A DNA stretch of 64,000 nucleotides from Halomarina oriensis (lineage in GTDB: Archaea > Halobacteriota > Halobacteria > Halobacteriales > Haloarculaceae): positions 1-64,000 of the forward strand of contig NZ_WSZK01000039.1 of NCBI RefSeq assembly GCF_009791395.1, in the 5' to 3' direction. Numbering within the stretch: the first letter of the stretch is position 1; every line of letters starts with the position of its first letter. Under the pieces are notes generated by a model that ran no database searches, was not told the DNA's origin, and saw only the letters and a program-made list of their open reading frames with translations. Position numbers and translations under genes: made by a program. Shown here piece after piece: positions 59,434 through 64,000 of this stretch.

Positions 59434-60758
59434 CCGAACACGAGGGCGGTGACGTCGGGTTGCTCGACGCCGTCGCCATCGAGGTCGGTCTCGTCGTCGG
59501 CGGGGCACTGTTCAGTCTGACCGGGGTGGCGACCGGAATCGCCGGGACGGGCGTCTTCGTCTCGTTCGCGCTCGCGTTCGGCATCGTCGTGCTCGGTCTC
59601 GTCCCGACGGCGATGCTCGGCGCGGCGTTCCCGACGACCGGCGGGAACTACCGCTACCCCCGCGAGTTCGTCTCGCCGTTCCTCGCCTTCCTCGCGGCGT
59701 GGGGGCTCGGCGTGAGCATGTTCGGCGGCGGCCTGCCGCTCTACGCGCTCACGTTCGGTCAGTACGTGGAGTCGCTGGTCGCCGTCGACCCCGTCGTCGT
59801 CGGGTTCCTCGTCCTCACCGCGTTCTTCCTCGTGAACCTCGGAGGCATCCACGTCGCCGCCCGCGTGCAGGTGCTGCTGTTCGTCGCGCTGGTCGCCGCC
59901 CTCGGCGTGTTCGTCGTCTTCGGTGCGCCGGCCGTCGACACCGCGAACCTGACGCCGCTGTTCTCGACGGGGCCGGTCGGCGTCGTCGCGGGCGCGGCCA
60001 TCCTCTATTTCGTCTGTCTGGGCGCGAACTTCGTCGTCGACATCGGCGGCGACGTGCGGGAGGCGACGGTGACGCTCCCCCAGTCGCTCGCCATCAGCGT
60101 CCCCGTCGTCCTCACGCTCTACGTCGCCACGGCCGTCGTCGCCGTGGGGTCCGTCGGGGTCGCGGCGCTGTCGGACCAGCCGTTGACCGTCGCCGCCGCC
60201 GCCTTCCTCTCGCCCGGCCTGCGCGGGTTCTTCGTCGTCGGCGGTGCGCTGTTCGCCATCACGACGAGCATCAACGCCGTGTTCATCATCGTCCCGAAGT
60301 ACCTCGACGCGCTGGCGGCCGACGGCCTCGTCCCCGGCGTGCTGGCGGCGACCAACGACCGGTTCGGCACCGCTCACTGGGGCCTGCTCGTCGTCTACCT
60401 GCTGTCGGTCGCCGCGCTCGTCACTCCGATACCCGTCGCGGGACTCGGGACGCTGCTCGGCTTCGGCGGCATCTTCCTCATCGTCCCCGTCATGCTCGCC
60501 GCGATTCGAGCGGTGCGTCGTCGCCCCGAGGCGTTCGCGTCGGTACCGTCCTACGTCGGCCGCCGCACGACCACCACCCTCGCCGCGAGCGCCGTCGTCT
60601 GTAACGCGCTGTTGTTCGTCGTCCTCGCCACGCAGTCGCCGACGGTCTGTGCGGTGTGGGTCGGTCTCGTCGCCGTCGGTGCGGGCTACTACCTCGCCCG
60701 GACCAGACTCGGCACCGGCGAGCGCGACCCGGAACCGGTCGTGGAGGGGTCCGCATGA
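59430..60758 (+). CDS. APC-family amino-acid permease
   Basis: A 442-residue transporter with about 12 membrane helices. VGLLDAVAIEVGLVVGGALF (residues 9-28) is the APC start with the GGxLF helix-1 break, followed by GIAGTGVFVSFALAFGIVVL. The Na/proton and amino-acid site would lie in helices 1 and 6. The start is a GTG at 59430. It shares four bases with the following dehydrogenase gene (ATGA), so both are in one operon; the pair could import and break down an amino acid. Confidence 0.86.
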   Translation: MTEHEGGDVGLLDAVAIEVGLVVGGALFSLTGVATGIAGTGVFVSFALAFGIVVLGLVPTAMLGAAFPTTGGNYRYPREFVSPFLAFLAAWGLGVSMFGGGLPLYALTFGQYVESLVAVDPVVVGFLVLTAFFLVNLGGIHVAARVQVLLFVALVAALGVFVVFGAPAVDTANLTPLFSTGPVGVVAGAAILYFVCLGANFVVDIGGDVREATVTLPQSLAISVPVVLTLYVATAVVAVGSVGVAALSDQPLTVAAAAFLSPGLRGFFVVGGALFAITTSINAVFIIVPKYLDALAADGLVPGVLAATNDRFGTAHWGLLVVYLLSVAALVTPIPVAGLGTLLGFGGIFLIVPVMLAAIRAVRRRPEAFASVPSYVGRRTTTTLAASAVVCNALLFVVLATQSPTVCAVWVGLVAVGAGYYLARTRLGTGERDPEPVVEGSA

Positions 60759-61849
60759 GGACGGGCGTCGTCGGCGCGGGCGTCATGGGCCGGGACATCG
60801 CGGGCCTGCTCGCCAACGCCGGCAACAGCGTGACGCTCGTCGACGTAGATTCGGACGCGCTGGACGCGGCCCGGACGTACCACCGCGAGGAACTCCCGGA
60901 CGCGCTCGCGGAGGCAGGGCTCGGGCCGAACGGAACGCCCGCCGAGCGTCTCGACTACGACACGGACCTCGACGCACTCGCCGACGCCCGGTTCGTCGTG
61001 GAGGCCGTCCCGGAGCGCCTCGACCTCAAACGAGGGCTGCTCGCGGACCTCGACGCGGTCCTCGACCCGGACGCCGTCGTCGGGACGAACACCTCCTCGC
61101 TCACGCCGTCGGCCATCGCCGCCGACTCCGCGCACGCCGAGCGGGTCGTCCTCTTCCACTTCGCCAACCCTGCCATCCCGAGAGATATCGTGGAGATCTC
61201 GGGCGACGAGACGAGCACCGCGGCCCGCGACCTGACCGTCGAGGTGGCCGAGGCCATCGGCAAACACCCGGTCGTCCTCGGTGCGGAGTACCGCGCGAAC
61301 GGCCTCTCGCGGCTGTCGGCGAGCATCAAGTGCGCCGCGACGTGGGAGCTACTGGAGGCGTCGCCGGCGGCCATCGACGGCGCGGCCCAGGCCATCGGCT
61401 TCGAGCGCGGCCCACTGGAGTTCGTCGACCTCATCGGCCTGGACGTCCACCTCGCCACCGTCGACAACCTCGCCGAGGCCTACGGCGACCGGTACGCCCC
61501 GCCACCGGAGTCCCGCGAGCGCATGGAGCGGATGCGCGAGGAGGGCCGACTCGGGATGAAGACCGGCGAGGGGTTCTTCGAGTGGGACGGCGAGACCTGC
61601 ATCGTGCCCGATACCGACGAGACGTACGACGTGACGCCCGTCGTCGCGGCGCTGGTCAACGAGGCCCACCGTCTCGTCCGTGACGGCGTCGGCGACCCCG
61701 AGACGGTCGACGACATCCTCGAACGCGGGTCGGGCGGGGACGTCGGCCCGTTCGACGTCGAGGCGATGCTCGGTGAGGAGTACCTCCGCGAGGCGCTCGT
61801 CCGTCGCCACGAGGAGACCGGTGCGGGCGTCTACGACCCGGTGTTCTGA
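60755..61849 (+). CDS. 3-hydroxyacyl-CoA dehydrogenase family protein
   Basis: A 364-residue NAD-dependent dehydrogenase. TGVVGAGVMGRDIAGLLANA (residues 3-22) binds NAD. VLFHFANPAIPRDIVEIS (about 132-149) holds the His/Glu pair and NP of the active site, and VGTNTSSLTPSAIA is typical. Two C-terminal HCDH domains follow (SASIKCAATWELLEASPAAI and ALVNEAHRLVRDGVGDPETV). The family oxidises 3-hydroxyacyl-CoA or hydroxybutyryl-CoA. Its start overlaps the permease stop. Confidence 0.88.
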   Translation: MRTGVVGAGVMGRDIAGLLANAGNSVTLVDVDSDALDAARTYHREELPDALAEAGLGPNGTPAERLDYDTDLDALADARFVVEAVPERLDLKRGLLADLDAVLDPDAVVGTNTSSLTPSAIAADSAHAERVVLFHFANPAIPRDIVEISGDETSTAARDLTVEVAEAIGKHPVVLGAEYRANGLSRLSASIKCAATWELLEASPAAIDGAAQAIGFERGPLEFVDLIGLDVHLATVDNLAEAYGDRYAPPPESRERMERMREEGRLGMKTGEGFFEWDGETCIVPDTDETYDVTPVVAALVNEAHRLVRDGVGDPETVDDILERGSGGDVGPFDVEAMLGEEYLREALVRRHEETGAGVYDPVF

Positions 61850-61873
61850 GCGGCCGCACCCCCGGTTCGTTCG

Positions 61874-62035
61874 TCAGTTCGAGCGGTCGCGGAGGTAGAG
61901 TGCGCCACCGAACAGGAGCACGACCGGAAGGGCGGGGAGCGCACCCTCCGGGTACGCGAGGAGCACGACGGTGCCCATCACGACGACTTCGAGCGCGACG
62001 AGGACGCTGAGGAGGTGGGCCTGAGGGGGACCCAC
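61874..62035 (-). CDS. Small membrane protein, too short for usual ORF cut-offs
   Basis: 53 residues from a GTG at 62035, with two hydrophobic stretches (LLSVLVALEVVVMGTVVLLA and LPALPVVLLFGGALYL) and the ending RDRSN. The frame is open further upstream into the end of the TPP enzyme gene but without a start codon. It follows that gene by 55 bases on the same strand. Codon choice (G/C at third positions) supports it. Function is unknown. Confidence 0.5.
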   Translation of the reverse strand: MGPPQAHLLSVLVALEVVVMGTVVLLAYPEGALPALPVVLLFGGALYLRDRSN

Positions 62036-62090
62036 CGTCCAGTTCGACAGCCGACAGGTAACATCGTCGTTCGGGCGTGTTCCACCTCGG

Positions 62091-63740
62091 CTACACCAGC
62101 ACCGGCGGCGCGGCGTACGGGTCGACCACTACGTCGAGCAGCGTCGGGCGGTCGCTGTCGATGGCTTCGGCGAGCGCACCGGCCAGTCGAGTGGGGTCCT
62201 CGATACGTTCCGCGTCACAGCCGAAGCCACGAGCGACCTGTGCGTAGTCGACCGCCGCGAAATCGGTCGACTGGTCGACCGCGTAGTTCCCGAGTTGGCT
62301 CGCCTTCGACGACCCGAGCATGGCGTTGTCCGCGACGACGACGGTGACGGGGAGGTCCTCTCGGACGGCCGTCTCCAGGTCGGCGACGTGGTAGCCGACC
62401 CCGCCGTCGCCGGTCAGGGCGACGACGGGGTCGTCGGGTCGGGCGACCTGTACACCGAGCGCCTGTGGGAGCGCGTAGTTGATGCCGTCGCTGCCACGCG
62501 CCTGGACGTAGCCCAGTCCCGCGCGTGGCACCTCGAAGAACGCTCCCGAGAAGAACCCGGAGTAACTGGTCGCGCTGACGAGGACGCCGTTCTCGGGGAG
62601 CGCGACGCCGATATCCTCGACGACGCGGGCCGGCCGGATGGGCGTCCTCTCGCTCTCCAGTTCGTCGCGGTGGTGTTCGTACCAGTTCGCACGGTCGGCC
62701 GCCAGCGACTCGACGCGGGAGGCGCGGCCCGCGAAGTCGTCGGTGTCGAGGGCGTCGGTCAGCGCCTCGATAGCGGCCCGGAGGTCGGCGGCCATCGCCA
62801 CGTCCGCGTCGTAGTTCCGGCCGAGCCAGGCGGGGTCCCGGTCGACGTGGACCACCGCGGCGTCGTCGTCCAGTAGCGACCACCCGACCGTCGTGAGTTC
62901 GCCGAGTCGACAGCCCAGCGCGAGCACGAGGTCCGCGTCCTCGACGGCGTCGTTCGCCACCTGACAGAACCCCCAGCGACCGACGACACCGAGCGCGTAC
63001 GGTTCGGTCTCGGCGACCGCTCCCTTCCCGTTCATCGACGTGACGACGGGCGTGTTCGTCGCCTCGACGAACGCGACGAGCGCGTCCTGCGCACCCGCAC
63101 GGTGGACGCCCTCGCCGGCGACGACGACGGGTCGCTCGGCGTTCCGGAGGCGGTCGACGGTCCGGTCGACGTCGTCGAGGGCGGGACGCGGACGCTCCGC
63201 GGGGAACCGAGCGGAGACCGCTCGCTCCTCCGAGTCGTCGTTCGTCTCCGCGCGGAGCACGTCCTCGGGGACGTTGAGGTGGACAGGGCCGGGGACGCCG
63301 CCGACCGCCTCCCGGAGCGCGGCCGTCGCGTCCGCCACGGCCCGGTCGGGCGTCACCGCGTCGTACCCCGTCTTCACGTACGGGTCGAGGATGGCGCGGT
63401 TGTCGGCGTCCTGGATGACGCCGTCGCCGCGTGTCGCCACGGGGTTGTCGCCGGTGAGCGCGAGGACGGGCGAGGAGGCACCGGCCGCCTCGACGAGGCC
63501 GACGCCGAGGTTCGCCGCGCCGGGGCCGCCCACACCGTCGACGACGCCGACCCGTCCGCTGGCGCGGGCGTAGCCGTCGGCCATGACGGCCGCACTCGCC
63601 TCGCTCCGGGCGAGGACGTGACGTAACTCGGCGTCGGCGATGCTGGCGTAGTACGGGTCCATCTGCTCACACGGGAAGCCGAAGACGGTGTCGAGGCCGG
63701 CGCGTTCGAACAGCGCGACGAGGTCGTCGGTCACCGGCAT
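62091..63740 (-). CDS. Thiamine-pyrophosphate enzyme, acetolactate-synthase-like
   Basis: A 549-residue TPP enzyme of the acetolactate synthase/benzoylformate decarboxylase group. The activating Glu is E47 in HVLARSEASAAVMADGYARA. The middle domain reads ERPVVVAGEGVHRAGAQDAL. The TPP/Mg motif is ALTGDGGVGYHVADLETAVR followed by VVVADN near the C-terminus. Reactions include joining two pyruvates or decarboxylating 2-keto acids. A ribosome-binding GGAGG lies 8 bases before the ATG at 63740, which settles the start; an upstream start at 63794 is less likely. No small regulatory subunit (ilvN) is nearby, so a non-biosynthetic role is possible. Confidence 0.85.
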   Translation of the reverse strand: MPVTDDLVALFERAGLDTVFGFPCEQMDPYYASIADAELRHVLARSEASAAVMADGYARASGRVGVVDGVGGPGAANLGVGLVEAAGASSPVLALTGDNPVATRGDGVIQDADNRAILDPYVKTGYDAVTPDRAVADATAALREAVGGVPGPVHLNVPEDVLRAETNDDSEERAVSARFPAERPRPALDDVDRTVDRLRNAERPVVVAGEGVHRAGAQDALVAFVEATNTPVVTSMNGKGAVAETEPYALGVVGRWGFCQVANDAVEDADLVLALGCRLGELTTVGWSLLDDDAAVVHVDRDPAWLGRNYDADVAMAADLRAAIEALTDALDTDDFAGRASRVESLAADRANWYEHHRDELESERTPIRPARVVEDIGVALPENGVLVSATSYSGFFSGAFFEVPRAGLGYVQARGSDGINYALPQALGVQVARPDDPVVALTGDGGVGYHVADLETAVREDLPVTVVVADNAMLGSSKASQLGNYAVDQSTDFAAVDYAQVARGFGCDAERIEDPTRLAGALAEAIDSDRPTLLDVVVDPYAAPPVLV

Positions 63741-63883
63741 CGCTGGCCCTCCACGGGAGGGTCGGTTCGTGGTCGCATACCACATCCGATACACGGACCG
63801 TCAAATAACTAGCTGCCGACCGATTCCGACGGCGACGGGTGTGGGCGAGGTGGCGGCGCTGCTACGTGCTCGCGTGGTGGCGC

Positions 63884-64000
63884 TCAGACCAGCGGAAGCA
63901 GGGACGGGAGGAACTCGCCGGGAGCGACGGTTCCCGTCTCGGCGTCGAACGTGACGACGTCCGCGTCGGCGAACCTGGGGAGGTGACAGTGGTAGAGTCG
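63884..64000 (-). CDS. C-terminal end of a DUF7344-like winged-helix protein (runs off the window)
   Basis: Only 38 codons and the stop are present. LYHCHLPRFADADVVTFDAE followed by TGTVAP is the signature that closes the haloarchaeal winged helix also seen in 10820-11371 (SLHQTHLPKLDELGIVDYD there). The frame enters the window at base 64000. It is divergent to nothing visible and lies upstream of the TPP enzyme gene on the same strand. Confidence 0.7.
   Translation of the reverse strand, partial: RLYHCHLPRFADADVVTFDAETGTVAPGEFLPSLLPLV

Overview
The window is a piece of a haloarchaeal (class Halobacteria) chromosome. The signs are very high GC, strongly acidic proteins, Tat-type lipoprotein signals (RR motif plus a Cys lipobox), TATA boxes sitting about 25-35 bases before start codons (many near-leaderless transcripts), and families that are typical of or restricted to haloarchaea (HalOD1, TbsP, amphi-Trp, DUF63, UPF0179, PadR, DUF7344-like HTH, two-SHOCT membrane proteins). 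I cannot name the genus from the sequence alone. Most of the window is ordinary core chromosome; the unusual material lies mainly between genes or in broken genes.

Layout. 1-5.0 kb: end of a FAD oxidoreductase, a winged-helix regulator, a sugar-nucleotide epimerase, a DUF389 membrane protein, and an arginase/methyltransferase pair, followed by tRNA-Gly(TCC). 5.4-9.2 kb: HalOD1 protein, Hsp20, long-chain acyl-CoA synthetase, then a hairpin-dense spacer and a lipoprotein. 9.3-19.2 kb: CRY-DASH photolyase/cryptochrome, a DUF7344-like regulator, and a tight four-gene operon PrkA-PrkA-DUF444(YeaH)-SpoVR, the archaeal form of a stress/starvation module known from bacteria. 19.6-24.3 kb: small conserved proteins, an AstE/AspA-like hydrolase, DUF309, a truncated cupin gene and NikR. 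24.4-28 kb: tRNA-Leu(CAA) with a partial tRNA copy beside it, a MOSC protein, and an exported metallo-beta-lactamase/lamin-tail protein with two DUF3006 proteins. 28-35.4 kb: inositol-phosphatase family, DUF63, a YcaO cyclodehydratase-like enzyme, the regulator TbsP, and a CHAT (caspase-like) protein. 35.5-39.5 kb: one-carbon folate genes glyA and folD with a Nudix hydrolase. 39.7-47.4 kb: zinc-ribbon protein, a frameshifted gene, DUF1028, a possible structured RNA, amphi-Trp, PadR, AI-2E-type exporter, DUF4010 membrane protein, class III aminotransferase. 47.4-49.2 kb: a visibly more AT-rich patch carrying a flavin monooxygenase. 49.2-64 kb: MutY, an HMA-like protein without its cysteines, Yip1, an archaeal RecJ-like DHH protein, Elp3, a SHOCT-MBL-SHOCT trio, an FAD oxidoreductase, an amino-acid permease with a 3-hydroxyacyl-CoA dehydrogenase, and an acetolactate-synthase-like TPP enzyme.

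The most interesting signal is not a gene. A 55-58 base structured element occurs twice, 41 kb apart and on opposite strands (8450-8507 and 49198-49252). Each copy lies just after a stop codon and in the orientation of that gene. The outer arms are nearly identical, the inner hairpin sequence differs, and pairing is kept in both. Copy A is followed by four more near-perfect hairpins, two of which share their outer six base pairs. Other points to check are a 2-base frameshift in an AT repeat, a partial tRNA-Leu copy, an epimerase whose catalytic Lys is Met, a lone YcaO with a cyclodehydratase-type zinc site, and a haloarchaeal CHAT protein.
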